From assembly GCF_008001035.1 (NCBI RefSeq), contig NZ_CP042856.1, forward strand, positions 2,542,001-2,606,000: a stretch of 64,000 nucleotides of DNA, written 5' to 3'. The position numbers and the translations under genes were made by a program. This document shows, in pieces, positions 53,902 to 63,274 of the stretch. The notes under the pieces were generated by a model, which was not told where the DNA came from, did no database searches, and saw only the letters and a program-made list of their open reading frames with translations. Each line of letters begins with the position of its first letter. The first letter of the stretch is position 1. Source of the stretch: Salinibacterium sp. dk2585 (GTDB lineage Bacteria; Actinomycetota; Actinomycetes; Actinomycetales; Microbacteriaceae).

Positions 53902-55008
53902 CTACTCGCCGAAGACGATGACCTGGCGGATCGCGCTCCCGTCGGCCAGCGCATCCATTCCCGCGTTCACCTCCTCAAGGCTGATGCGGGAGGAGATGAG
54001 CTTCTCGACCGGCAACTTGCCCTCGCGCCACAGCTGGGCATAGCGCGGGATGTCGCGCTCGGGTACCGCGGAACCGAGGTAGCTCCCAACGATCGTGCGC
54101 GCCTCGGCCACGAGGCCGAGCGGGGAGACGGATGCGGTGGCACTCGGCGCCGGAAGCCCCACTGTCACGGTCGTGCCGCCCGGAGCGGTCGCGGCGATCG
54201 CGGTCTCGAAGGCGCGCGCATTGCCTGCGGCCTCGATCACGACGGGCGCGCGGACGCCAGACTCCGCGAGCTCGGACGGCGAATACACTGCCGCAGCGCC
54301 GAGCTCGAGCGCCCGATCGAGCTTCTCCTGCACGGCGTCGACGCCGATGACCTCGTGGCCGAGCGATACCGCCGTGAGCACGGCCGCCATTCCGACGCCC
54401 CCGAGGCCGACCACGATGATCGTGTCACCCTCGGCCGGATGGCCCGCGTTGATCACGGCGCCCCCGCCGGTCAGCACGGCGCATCCGAGCACAGCCGCGA
54501 CATCCGCCGGCACATCATCATCGACGGGCACGACGGAGTTGCGGTTGACGACCGCATGCGTCGCGAAGCCCGAGACTCCCAGGTGGTGGTGCACGTCGTG
54601 CCCGTCGCGATGCAGGCGGCGCTCGCCCCCCACGAGTTCGCCCGCATTGTTGGCCTTCGTGCCGACCTCGCAGGGCAGGCGACCATCGGTGCGGCATCCC
54701 GCGCACTCGCCGCAGCGGGGCAGGAAGGTCATGACGACCCGCTGCCCGACCTGCACATCGCTCACACCCTCGCCGAGCTGTTCGACGCGGCCAGCCGCCT
54801 CATGCCCGAGCAGCATGGGAACAGGCCGCACGCGGTTGCCGTCGACCACCGAGAGGTCGGAGTGGCACAGCCCGGCAGCCTCGATGCGCACGAGGATCTC
54901 GCCCGCGCCAGGTGCATCGAGTTCCAGCTCCTGCACGGCGATGGGCCGCGAGTCCGCATAGGGACGGGCCCTGCCGATCTCCTCCAGGACTGCTCCGGTG
55001 ATCTTCAT
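53902..55008 (-). CDS. Zinc-dependent alcohol dehydrogenase
   Basis: A 368-residue MDR dehydrogenase with catalytic zinc ligands (GLCHSDLSVVDG, GHEAAGRV), the structural zinc loop CGECAGCRTDGRLPC and the NAD site VVGLGGVGMAAV. It oxidises an alcohol or reduces an aldehyde, possibly a mycothiol/formaldehyde-type or linear alcohol enzyme. GGAGG precedes ATG 55008. It is 62 bases upstream of the acyl-CoA operon on the same strand but has its own start region; a half-operator ACATACCG lies at 55075. Confidence 0.87.
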   Translation of the reverse strand: MKITGAVLEEIGRARPYADSRPIAVQELELDAPGAGEILVRIEAAGLCHSDLSVVDGNRVRPVPMLLGHEAAGRVEQLGEGVSDVQVGQRVVMTFLPRCGECAGCRTDGRLPCEVGTKANNAGELVGGERRLHRDGHDVHHHLGVSGFATHAVVNRNSVVPVDDDVPADVAAVLGCAVLTGGGAVINAGHPAEGDTIIVVGLGGVGMAAVLTAVSLGHEVIGVDAVQEKLDRALELGAAAVYSPSELAESGVRAPVVIEAAGNARAFETAIAATAPGGTTVTVGLPAPSATASVSPLGLVAEARTIVGSYLGSAVPERDIPRYAQLWREGKLPVEKLISSRISLEEVNAGMDALADGSAIRQVIVFGE

Positions 55009-55106
55009 TGAACCTCCAGGTTTCGGGATGAGGGAACGTGCAGGACACAATCTCACGAATGCCGGCGAGGGTGAACATACCGCTGTCCGTTCCGCACGGG
55101 GCGGGT

Positions 55107-55119
55107 TAGCCTGAAGTGC
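55107..55119 (+). promoter_or_regulatory. Leaderless -10 for the GNAT gene
   Basis: TAGCCT (55107-55112), 7-base gap, ATG 55120. Confidence 0.5.
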
Positions 55120-55575
55120 ATGGGCGAACTCAGACTTGAAGAGCTATCCGCTGCCAACGCCGCCGCGGCGAACGGGCTGAGCCTGAAGCCGGGCCAGGAG
55201 CAGTTCATTGCGCCGGTCACCTATGCGATGGCCGACCCCTTCCTCAACCCCAGCACGACCTGGTCGCGCGTGGTGCTCGACGCTGACGACGAGGTCGTCG
55301 GCTTCGTGCTCGCGAACTTCGACGAGGATGCGCTGGAGGAGGAGTTCCGGAGTTGCATCTGGCGCATGAACGTCGCCGCGGATGCCCAGGGTGGCGGCGT
55401 GGGTCGCTTCCTCGTCGAACAGGCCACGGATGAGGCGCGGCGCCGCGGCTTTGACCGCATCACCGTGATCTGGGAGTCGGGCGACGAAGGTCCGGAGGAC
55501 TTCTTCCTGCACGTCGGCTTCAAGGTCATCGGCGAGACCCAGTACGGCGAGAAGATCGGCGCCATCGAGACCTGA
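55120..55575 (+). CDS. GNAT-family N-acetyltransferase (spermidine/PaiA-like)
   Basis: A 151-residue single GNAT domain: WRMNVAADAQGGGVGRFLVEQATDEARRRG contains the acetyl-CoA loop, and PEDFFLHVGFKVIGET is the C-terminal strand. The first third resembles polyamine or peptide acetyltransferases (SLKPGQEQFIAPVTYAMAD). Substrate unknown. It overlaps the alkyltransferase-like gene by one base, so the two are coupled. Confidence 0.83.
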   Translation: MGELRLEELSAANAAAANGLSLKPGQEQFIAPVTYAMADPFLNPSTTWSRVVLDADDEVVGFVLANFDEDALEEEFRSCIWRMNVAADAQGGGVGRFLVEQATDEARRRGFDRITVIWESGDEGPEDFFLHVGFKVIGETQYGEKIGAIET

Positions 55576-55898
55576 TGCCCGAGTCGGCTCCTCACCCGGA
55601 CGACGAGTTCGCGACGCACGTGCTCGGCATCGTCGCGGCGATCCCGCCGGGACGCGTCATGACCTACGGCGATGTCGCATCCGTTCTCGCCTCACGAGGA
55701 GCGCGTGTCGTGGGCAACATCCTGGCGACGAGCGGCAGCGACCTGCCCTGGTGGCGGGTCATCCGCGCGGGCGGCCTGGCACCGATGGGCAAGGAGGACC
55801 GCGCGCTCGAGCACTATCGCGAGGAGGGAACGCCCCTCCGCTGGCTCGCCGACGGCACGTTCCGCGTGGACCTGGGAGCGGCCCGCCACGCTCCCTGA
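55575..55898 (+). CDS. Alkyltransferase-like protein (MGMT family lacking the acceptor Cys)
   Basis: A 107-residue protein with the DNA-binding half of O6-methylguanine-DNA methyltransferase: IPPGRVMTYGDVASVLA and VVGNILATSGSDLPWWRVIRAGG. The active Pro-Cys-His-Arg is replaced by Pro-Trp-Trp-Arg, so it cannot accept an alkyl group and instead should flag O6-alkylguanine for excision repair, as known for ATL proteins. Co-translated with the acetyltransferase. Confidence 0.85.
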   Translation: MPESAPHPDDEFATHVLGIVAAIPPGRVMTYGDVASVLASRGARVVGNILATSGSDLPWWRVIRAGGLAPMGKEDRALEHYREEGTPLRWLADGTFRVDLGAARHAP

Positions 55899-55980
55899 CC
55901 CCCCCTTTTAGGTCATTCTCACAAGAATGAGCGTATGTCAGGCTTGCCGAGTTGCAGCCAACGCACAATGGGAGCTCTCA

Positions 55981-56946
55981 ATGACGAAGCCTGTCCTGCG
56001 CCACTCGCTCGCCCTCCTCGCCGCCTCGGCGGTCGTCGCCCTCGCGGGCTGCGCGCCGGGAGCGACCGCGAACAATGGCTCGGTCGAGCTCACGGTCGGC
56101 GCGCTCCCCAGTATCGAGAGCGCGCCGCTCTTCCTCGGGCAGGAGAAGGGATTCTTCGCCGACGAGGGCATCCACCTGCGCATCGCCTCGCTCGCATCCG
56201 GCACCGCCAAGATGATCGACCCCGTCGTCGACGGCACCTACGACATCGCCGTCAGCGACATGCTGACGCTCATGGCGGCGAACGAGGACGGCTCGGAACT
56301 GCGCCTGCTCGCCCCGGCGGGTTCGGCATCCGGCGACACCGCCTCCGACTTCGGGGCGCTCGTCGTCAAGGAGGACTCGCCAGCCCAACAGTTGAGCGAC
56401 CTCGAGGGTGCCTTCGTGGGAAGCAACAGCACGGGCGACACCAACAACACCGTCCTGCGCTCGATCATGGACGCCACGGCAGGCTTCTCCTACACGGTGC
56501 AGTGGAAGGAGGTGCCGTTCCAGGACGCCTCATCGGCGCTCGACGACGGCACGATCGAAGCGGCTTTCCTCGTCGAGCCATACCTGACGCGGGCGCTCAA
56601 CGGCGACAAGCGCGTGCTCAGCTACGTCTACTCAGAGTTCGACCCGGCGCTCGACGTCAACGCCTACTTCACCTCGACATCCTTCGCCAGCGACCGCTCG
56701 GAGCTGCTCGAACGCTTCAGGGCCGCGCTCGCCAAGTCGATCGACTACGCGGCAGAGAACCCCGCCGAGGTGCGTGCGATCATGACGAGCTACGCCGAGA
56801 CGCAATGGAACGAACGCTCGGGCGCCGTGCTGCCGCGATACACGACAGAGTTCGATGTGCCCGCGGCCACCCGGCTCGCCAACGACGCCGTGAAGTACCT
56901 CGTGCTCAAGCAGGTGCCGGACTTCGACGCCCTGATCCTCGACTAG
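55981..56946 (+). CDS. ABC transporter substrate-binding lipoprotein (NMT1/SsuA-like)
   Basis: A 321-residue exported binding protein: lipobox LAGC (Cys 24), then the NMT1/SsuA fold (LTVGALPSIESAPLFLGQEKGFFADEGI, SGTAKMIDPVVDGTYDIAVSD, VGSNSTGDTNNTVLR). Ligands of this family are sulfonates, nitrate-type oxyanions or thiamine precursors. No permease or ATPase gene is next to it, so it is an orphan or works with a remote transporter. GGGAGC precedes ATG 55981. Confidence 0.8.
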   Translation: MTKPVLRHSLALLAASAVVALAGCAPGATANNGSVELTVGALPSIESAPLFLGQEKGFFADEGIHLRIASLASGTAKMIDPVVDGTYDIAVSDMLTLMAANEDGSELRLLAPAGSASGDTASDFGALVVKEDSPAQQLSDLEGAFVGSNSTGDTNNTVLRSIMDATAGFSYTVQWKEVPFQDASSALDDGTIEAAFLVEPYLTRALNGDKRVLSYVYSEFDPALDVNAYFTSTSFASDRSELLERFRAALAKSIDYAAENPAEVRAIMTSYAETQWNERSGAVLPRYTTEFDVPAATRLANDAVKYLVLKQVPDFDALILD

Positions 56947-56964
56947 CCCCGAGGCATCCGACCC

Positions 56965-58185
56965 TCAGCGGATGCGCGCGGACAGGCACGTCACGCCGCC
57001 CTCGAGCTTCTCGAACTCCGAGATCTCGGCTGTCACGACCGTGTAGCCGAGGCTCTCGATGAGCGCCGCAGTGCCGGGGGCGGCACTCGAGACCAGGACG
57101 GTCGCGTCGTCGAGGGGAACGACCGCGGAGCCCTCCGCCTCCGGCACGGACAGGAAGCGGTGGAACAGCGAGGGCTCGTCGACGTTCGGTGCGTATCCGA
57201 TGACCGTGCCATCCGGCAGCGCCGAGACCGCCGTCTTGAGGTGGAGCACCTTCGTCACTGGCACCGCGACGACCTCGAAGCCGAGCGGCTGCACGATGCG
57301 ACGGAGTTGGCGGATGCCCTCGGCATTCGTACGCCCGCTACTGCCCACGTAGACCGTGCGTCCCACCGTCAGCACGTCGCCGCCCTCGAGGGTGCCCGGC
57401 GCCTCGATGTGCTCCACGTGGAGGCGCAGGCCCCGAACGATCACTTCAACCGCCTCTGCCTCGCCCCTGCGCGACTCCGTGCCAGCGATGCCGATGACCG
57501 CCGTGTCATCGAAGGTCATGACGGTGTCTTCGACGAACACCGAATCGGCGAGGCCCTCCGCGACAGGCACCTCCATGACGTCCCAGCCGTGCTCGGCGAG
57601 GACCCCGACATAGGACTCCCATTGGCGGTCGGCCCGCTCCGGGTCGACCGCGCTGCGCTCGATGTGTGTCACCTCGCCGTCGGCGAGCGTGCTCGCGGGG
57701 AGGCGCACGAGTGCGATGCGGCGCTCGGAGTCCTGGCCGGGTGCGCCGGCGATCACCCGCCAGACTGCCACCCCGACGGTCGCCGCGAAGATGCCGCAGG
57801 CCACGATGAAGACGAGGTTCGGCCCGATCAGCGAGGCCGCGAGGTAGTCAGTCGTATCGCTGTCGAGCGCCGCGCCCTCACCCAGGACCGCAAGCAACGT
57901 GCCGAGGTAGGAGGAGACGATCGCGACAGCGAGCCCGACGGGAAGTGCGACGTACCAGCGGCGGAATGCCTCGAGCGCGGCCGCGAGGCTCAGGAGCACG
58001 AAGGTGAGCAGCGTGCCGTTCTGGAAGTAGCGGGCGAGGCTCGCAAAGGTCTCCGGGTTGGCACCCGCCGAAACGAAGAACGCGAAGACGGTCGTGACGT
58101 GGGCGAGCAGCGCGATCGACGCCCCCGTCGCCAACGCGCCGAGGACGCGCCGAGAGATGGACAGGTGCGGTGAGGGGTACGCCAT
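56965..58185 (-). CDS. Membrane-anchored dimethylarginine dimethylaminohydrolase-like protein
   Basis: A 406-residue fusion. Residues 1-150 hold four hydrophobic segments (about 14-38, 56-73, 76-100, 119-145); residues about 155-406 are a DDAH domain with VFVEDTVMTFDD, LEGGDVL, HLKTAVSAL (catalytic His region) and the active Cys in GGVTCLSARI near residue 400. DDAH converts methylarginine to citrulline and methylamine; here the soluble enzyme is tethered to an unknown membrane domain. A TAGGCT hexamer 7 bases before ATG 58185 suggests a leaderless mRNA. Confidence 0.85.
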   Translation of the reverse strand: MAYPSPHLSISRRVLGALATGASIALLAHVTTVFAFFVSAGANPETFASLARYFQNGTLLTFVLLSLAAALEAFRRWYVALPVGLAVAIVSSYLGTLLAVLGEGAALDSDTTDYLAASLIGPNLVFIVACGIFAATVGVAVWRVIAGAPGQDSERRIALVRLPASTLADGEVTHIERSAVDPERADRQWESYVGVLAEHGWDVMEVPVAEGLADSVFVEDTVMTFDDTAVIGIAGTESRRGEAEAVEVIVRGLRLHVEHIEAPGTLEGGDVLTVGRTVYVGSSGRTNAEGIRQLRRIVQPLGFEVVAVPVTKVLHLKTAVSALPDGTVIGYAPNVDEPSLFHRFLSVPEAEGSAVVPLDDATVLVSSAAPGTAALIESLGYTVVTAEISEFEKLEGGVTCLSARIR

Positions 58186-58198
58186 ACTCGAGAGCCTA
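58186..58198 (-). promoter_or_regulatory. Leaderless -10 for the membrane DDAH gene
   Basis: Minus-strand TAGGCT (58198-58193), 7-base gap, ATG 58185. Confidence 0.5.
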
Positions 58199-58238
58199 TT
58201 CCCAGGCGGGACGCAGCAGGAGCCCGCAACCGCCGGGG

Positions 58239-60041
58239 TCAGACGAGCGACTCCCGCCACGCCGCATGCATTCGCGAGAAGCGGCCATCGCCTGCGATGA
58301 GCTCGGCCGGCGCACCGTCCTCGACGATGCGCCCGTGTTCCATGACGAGCACCCGGTCGGCGATCTCGACGGTCGAGAGCCGGTGGGCGATGATGACGGC
58401 CGTACGGTCGGCGAGGAGCGTCTGCAGGCCTCGCTGCACAAGCCGTTCGCTCGGGATGTCGAGCGACGCCGTCGCCTCGTCAAGGATGAGCACGGCCGGG
58501 TCGGCGAGGAACGCCCGGGCGAACGACAGCAACTGCCGCTGCCCTGCCGAGACCCTGCCACCCCGCTTGTTGACGTCGGTGCCGTAACCGTCGGGAAGCG
58601 CACAGATGAAGTCGTGGGCACCCACCGCCCTCGCGGCATCCTGGATCTCGGCGAGCGTCGCCCCCGGGCGCCCCAGCGCGATGTTGTCGGCGACCGTGCC
58701 GCTGAAGAGGTAGGCCTCCTGCGTGACCATGACGATCGCGCGGCGCAGGTCCTTCGGGTGGAGCTCGCGCAGGTCGACGCCGTCGAGGGTCACGGCGCCC
58801 TCGCTCGGGTCATAGAACCGCGAGATGAGCTTCGCGAGCGTCGACTTGCCCGCACCCGTCGTGCCGACGAGGGCGATCGTCTGCCCCGCGGGGATGTCGA
58901 GCGTGAACTCCGGCAGGATGACGCGCTCGGGCGCGTACGCGAAGGCCACCCCGTCGAAGCGCACGGCCCCCTTCGCCTCGCGTAGGTCCTTGGGCGACGC
59001 CGGATCAGGCACGCTCGGGAGTTCCTCGAGCACGCCCGAGATCTTCTCGAGCGCGGCTACCGCCGACTGGTAGGAGTTGTAGAACATCGCCATCTCCTCC
59101 GCAGGCGCGAAGAAGTTGCGGGTGTAGAGCAGCGCCGCAAGGAGCACGCCGATCGGCAGCGAGCCGTCGGCCACCCGCAAGCCGCCCACGAGCAGCACGA
59201 CGCCGAGCGTCACGTTGCCGATCAGGATGAGCACGGGCTCGTAGGTGCCGAACAGCTGGATGACGCGGGCATTGGCATCCCGGTTGTCCTCGACGAGGTC
59301 GCCGAATTCGCGCTCATTGCGACGCTCCCGGCGGAAGGCCTGCACCGCGCGGATACCGGTCATGGTCTCGACGAACTTCACGATCATGCGGGCCGAGGAG
59401 ACGCGCGTGCGCCGGAACATCCGTCGCGAATTCACCTGGAACCAGCGGGTCAGCACCGCGAGCGGCACGAGCGACAGCAACAGGATGAGTCCGCTCACCC
59501 AGTCGACGATGAGCAGCGCGATCGCGATGAAGACCATGTAGAGGCCGCCCTGCACGAGCTGGTTCAGCCCATTGCCGAGCAGTTCCTTAATCGACTCGAG
59601 ATCGCTCGTCTGGCGGGAGATGATGCGGCCAGAGGTGTAGCTCTCGTGGAACTCGAGGCTCAAGCGCTGCGTGTGCAGGAACACGCGCTTGCGGAGGTCG
59701 AGCAGCATCGACTGCGCGAGCCTCGCCGTGAGGATCGTGTACCAGGCGACCAACACGGCGCCCAGGATGCCCGTGACGACGTAGATGCCGACCGTGACGC
59801 CGAGTGGCAGCCAGTCACCCTCGAGTGCTGCGGGAAGCCCGCGGTCGATGCCGATCGCGATGAGGCCGGGGCCCGCGACCTGCGCGATCGTGCTCACGAG
59901 GATGACGGCAGCGGTCAGCGTGAGCGTCTTCGAGAGCGGGCGCACGAGCGAGCCCAGCAGGCGCACGGAGCGACCCTGCAGCAGCTTGTTCTCCTCGCGT
60001 GAGAAATCGTCGCGCTCCTCCTCGACACCGAGCGTGCTCAC
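58239..60041 (-). CDS. ABC exporter half-transporter, catalytic subunit
   Basis: A 600-residue TMD-NBD protein with six spans (about residues 30-320) and an ATPase domain: Walker [21 protein letters not shown], signature SAGQRQLLS, Walker [12 protein letters not shown] (Glu present) and IIAHRLST. It forms a heterodimer with the next gene, which its start overlaps by 4 bases. Substrate (drug, lipid or peptide) unknown. Only the signature loop departs from LSGGQ. Confidence 0.9.
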   Translation of the reverse strand: MSTLGVEEERDDFSREENKLLQGRSVRLLGSLVRPLSKTLTLTAAVILVSTIAQVAGPGLIAIGIDRGLPAALEGDWLPLGVTVGIYVVTGILGAVLVAWYTILTARLAQSMLLDLRKRVFLHTQRLSLEFHESYTSGRIISRQTSDLESIKELLGNGLNQLVQGGLYMVFIAIALLIVDWVSGLILLLSLVPLAVLTRWFQVNSRRMFRRTRVSSARMIVKFVETMTGIRAVQAFRRERRNEREFGDLVEDNRDANARVIQLFGTYEPVLILIGNVTLGVVLLVGGLRVADGSLPIGVLLAALLYTRNFFAPAEEMAMFYNSYQSAVAALEKISGVLEELPSVPDPASPKDLREAKGAVRFDGVAFAYAPERVILPEFTLDIPAGQTIALVGTTGAGKSTLAKLISRFYDPSEGAVTLDGVDLRELHPKDLRRAIVMVTQEAYLFSGTVADNIALGRPGATLAEIQDAARAVGAHDFICALPDGYGTDVNKRGGRVSAGQRQLLSFARAFLADPAVLILDEATASLDIPSERLVQRGLQTLLADRTAVIIAHRLSTVEIADRVLVMEHGRIVEDGAPAELIAGDGRFSRMHAAWRESLV

Positions 60042-61816
60042 TGCTCCACCTCCAGGGACGAGATCACGAAGCGATAGTGCTCGTTACGGGCCAACAGCTC
60101 GGAGTGGGTGCCGACATCGTCGATGCGGCCGTCACGCATGAGCGCGACCCGGTCGGCAAGCTGCACGGTCGAGGGGCGGTGCGCCACGATGAGCGCGGTC
60201 GTCGCCGCGAGGACGCGGCGGAGGCCAGCCTCGACGGCCGCCTCCGTGTCGACATCGAGGGCCGAGAGCGGGTCGTCGAGCACGAGCACGTCGGGCCTCG
60301 CCCCGACGGCACGGGCGAGGGCCAGGCGCTGACGCTGTCCACCAGAGAGGCTCATGCCCTCCTCGCCGACCGTGGTGTCGAGCCCGTCGGGCAGCGCGGA
60401 GACGAAGTCTGCCTGCGCGATGTCGAGGGCCTCGCGCAGCTCCTCCTCTGAGGCATCCGGGTTTCCCAGCAGCACGTTCTCGCGAACGCTCGCCGAGAAG
60501 AGAATCGCCTCCTCGAAGCCCATCGCGACGCGCTCGCGCAACTGCTCGCGACTCAGGTCGCGGATGTCGACGCCGTCGAGCACGATGCGCCCCCCGGTGA
60601 GGTCGTAGAGCCGGGTCGTCAGCGCCGTCAGCGTCGACTTGCCGCAGCCCGTCAACCCGACGAGCGCCATGGTCTCGCCCGGCTGCAGCTCGAGGCTCAC
60701 CCCGTCAACGATGTCGCGCGAATCTGGGTGGGCATCCTGGTAGCGGAAGTGCGCATCCTCGAACACGAGTCTGCCCTCACCACGAGCTGCCGACGAGGGA
60801 TGCTCGGGGTCGACGATGGGGTTCACCTCGTCCATCACCTCGAAGTAGCGATCAACCGCGGTGCGGGTGTCGAAGGTCATCGAGAGCAGGAACCCGATCG
60901 ACTCGACCGGCCAGCGCAGCACCGCCGCGGTCGCGAAGAACGCGACGAGCCCGCCGACCGAGAGGTCGCCGTTCACCGCGAGGAACACGCCGGCGAGGAG
61001 CGACAGCGCGAACGTGACATCCGGAACCAGCAGGAGCCACAGCCAGATGCCGGCGATCGCGCGGGCCTTCTCGATCTCGGTGCCTCGCAGCTCCTCCGCC
61101 TGCTTCGTGAAGTTCTCCAGCGCGTGCCGACCGCGCCCGAAAGCCTTCAGGACGCGGATGCCGTGCACCGATTCCTCGACAGTCGTCGCCAGGTCGCCGG
61201 CCTGATCCTGGCTGAGGCGCGCCACCCGCGAGTACCTGTTCTCGAAGGCGAAGGTGTAGATCCAGAGCGGGATCGAGCAGATAACGAAAAGCAGCCCGAG
61301 CTGCCAGCTGAGGTTCAGCAGCAGCACGAAGCCGATCACGACCGTCACGATGTTGACGACCAGCAGCACGATGCCGAAGGAGAGCCAGCGACGGATGAGC
61401 CCCAGGTCGGTCGACATGCGCGAGAGCAGCTGCCCGCTCGGCCAGCGGTCGTGGAAGGCCACGGGCAGGTCTTGCAAGCGCGCATAGAAGTCGTCGCGCA
61501 TCCGTGCCTCGACATGGGTGCCCGGCACGAGCACGAACCAGCGGCGAAGCCAGATCATCCCCGCCTCAAGCGCTCCCAGCGCGAGCACGGCCCCGACCGC
61601 CCACCACAGCCCGGAGACCTCGCCCTCAGCGAGCGGCCCGTCGACGAGCGAGCGCAGCACCTGCGGGATCAGCAGCGAGACGACCGCGCCCACGAGCGCC
61701 GCGACCGCGCCCATCGCGATGCGCGGGAGGGCAGGGCGAACCCAGGGCAGGATGCGCAGGATGGCGCGGGCAGTAGACGGGCGCTTTGTGGGCGCCGCGA
61801 TGTCCGGGGAGAACAC
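60038..61816 (-). CDS. ABC exporter half-transporter, degenerate-site subunit
   Basis: A 592-residue TMD-NBD partner: Walker [21 protein letters not shown], signature [12 protein letters not shown], Walker [12 protein letters not shown] (Asp where Glu is expected) and IVAHRPST. This is the asymmetric pattern of heterodimeric exporters such as BmrCD and TM287/288: the site built with this Walker B is degenerate. GTG 61816 is used; the promoter lies upstream near TAGAAA. Confidence 0.88.
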   Translation of the reverse strand: MFSPDIAAPTKRPSTARAILRILPWVRPALPRIAMGAVAALVGAVVSLLIPQVLRSLVDGPLAEGEVSGLWWAVGAVLALGALEAGMIWLRRWFVLVPGTHVEARMRDDFYARLQDLPVAFHDRWPSGQLLSRMSTDLGLIRRWLSFGIVLLVVNIVTVVIGFVLLLNLSWQLGLLFVICSIPLWIYTFAFENRYSRVARLSQDQAGDLATTVEESVHGIRVLKAFGRGRHALENFTKQAEELRGTEIEKARAIAGIWLWLLLVPDVTFALSLLAGVFLAVNGDLSVGGLVAFFATAAVLRWPVESIGFLLSMTFDTRTAVDRYFEVMDEVNPIVDPEHPSSAARGEGRLVFEDAHFRYQDAHPDSRDIVDGVSLELQPGETMALVGLTGCGKSTLTALTTRLYDLTGGRIVLDGVDIRDLSREQLRERVAMGFEEAILFSASVRENVLLGNPDASEEELREALDIAQADFVSALPDGLDTTVGEEGMSLSGGQRQRLALARAVGARPDVLVLDDPLSALDVDTEAAVEAGLRRVLAATTALIVAHRPSTVQLADRVALMRDGRIDDVGTHSELLARNEHYRFVISSLEVEQ

Positions 61817-61907
61817 GGGGACTCGTTTCTAGGATCGCCGTGCGGATCGGCGCACAAACGGGGATCCAGCGTACAGAGCGGTCGGTACCCGCCGCAAGCG
61901 GGTCGGG

Positions 61908-63263
61908 CTACACGAGGAACAGGCTCAGCAACCACACCGCGACGAAGCCCGCGACACCCTGGATCGCGGTCGCCGGAGTGAGGGTGCGATATGCCGTCGC
62001 CGTGGGGATGCGGCTGAACTGCGAGACGACCCAGAAGTACGAGTCGTTGGCGTGGGAGACGACCATCGCGCCAGCGCCGATCGCGAGGACGGCGAGCACG
62101 GGGCCAGCGCCCGACGCCAGGCCGAGCGGTTCCAGCAGCGGCAGCAGCATGGCCGAGGTGGTGACCATCGCGACCGTCGAGGAGCCCTGCGCCGTCTTGA
62201 GCGCCGCGGAGATGATGAAGGGCACGGCGATGCCGAGGCCGAGTGACGCCAGGTTCTCCGAGAGGAAGTCGGTGATGCTGCTCTTGCCGAGCACTCCGCC
62301 GAAGGCGGCGCCCGCCGACGTGATGAGGAGGATGGGCGCCGCGATGAGGATCGAGTCCGAGATGTTCTTGTTGAACGATTCGAGCTTTCCCTTGCCACGG
62401 AGCAGGAAGACGGCCGCGATGAGTCCCAGCGCGAGGGCGATGACCGGGGTGCCGAGGAAGTTGACGGTCATCGCGAACCAGCCGTCACCGAACGGCTCGC
62501 CCGGCAGCTTCGCGATCGAGGCGAGACAGATCAGCACGATGGGCAGGAGGATGGGCAAGAAGGCCATGAAGCCGCTCGGGAGCTTGCCGTAGTTGGCCTT
62601 GAGCTCCTCGTAGCTGACCTCGACCTCCTCGTCGGGCACCGGCAGGAGCTCGACATCCTTCTTGAGGAAGGTGTTGGCGAAGAGCAGGGCAGCCCCCGCC
62701 GAGAAGGCGGCGACCGCGAGCCCGAGCCCGATGAGCAGGCCCAGGCTGTCGGTGACCTCGAGGTTGGCCGCGGCCGCGAGCGGCCCGGGAGTCGGCGGCA
62801 CCATGGTGTGGGTCGCGTAAAGGCCCGTCATGAGGGCGATCGACATGGCGACGAGCGAGACCTTCGCGCGCTCCGCCATCGCCTTCTTGAGGGAGTTCAG
62901 GATGACGAAGCCAGAGTCGCAGAAGACCGGGATCGAAACGATGTAGCCGATGATGCTCATCGTGAGGGTCGGGAAGCGTGTGCCCAGGACTCTGATGAGG
63001 GCATCCGCCATCGCGATGGCACCGCCCGAACGCTCGAGGATCACGCCGATCATCGTGCCGAAGAGGATCACGAGGCCGATGTTGCCCATCGTGTTGCCGA
63101 ACGACGTCGTGATCGTCGGGATGATCTCCTCCAGCGGAAGCCGGAACGCGAAGGCCCCGATCAGCGCGGCCCCCAGGAGGGCGAGGAACGGGGAGATCTT
63201 CCAGCGCGCCGTCACCAGCACGATCCCCACCACGAGGACGAGGAGGATGAGGAGATCGATCAT
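61908..63263 (-). CDS. GntP-family permease
   Basis: A 451-residue Na+/H+-type carboxylate permease with about twelve spans: NTMGNIGLVILFGTMIGVILERSGG, DSGFVILNSLKKAMAERAKVS, THTMVPPTPGPLAAAANLE (a GntP signature) and SHANDSYFWVVSQF. Substrates of this family are gluconate and related sugar acids. AAAGGAG precedes ATG 63263, and the glycerate kinase gene ends 11 bases upstream, so D-glycerate is the likely substrate. Confidence 0.92.
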   Translation of the reverse strand: MIDLLILLVLVVGIVLVTARWKISPFLALLGAALIGAFAFRLPLEEIIPTITTSFGNTMGNIGLVILFGTMIGVILERSGGAIAMADALIRVLGTRFPTLTMSIIGYIVSIPVFCDSGFVILNSLKKAMAERAKVSLVAMSIALMTGLYATHTMVPPTPGPLAAAANLEVTDSLGLLIGLGLAVAAFSAGAALLFANTFLKKDVELLPVPDEEVEVSYEELKANYGKLPSGFMAFLPILLPIVLICLASIAKLPGEPFGDGWFAMTVNFLGTPVIALALGLIAAVFLLRGKGKLESFNKNISDSILIAAPILLITSAGAAFGGVLGKSSITDFLSENLASLGLGIAVPFIISAALKTAQGSSTVAMVTTSAMLLPLLEPLGLASGAGPVLAVLAIGAGAMVVSHANDSYFWVVSQFSRIPTATAYRTLTPATAIQGVAGFVAVWLLSLFLV

Positions 63264-63274
63264 GAAAAGCTCCT

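Noticed and set aside
55075-55090. ACATACCG half-site upstream of the alcohol dehydrogenase
   Set aside because: Only one half of the TetR operator matches; the second half is unrelated, so I do not count it as a site.
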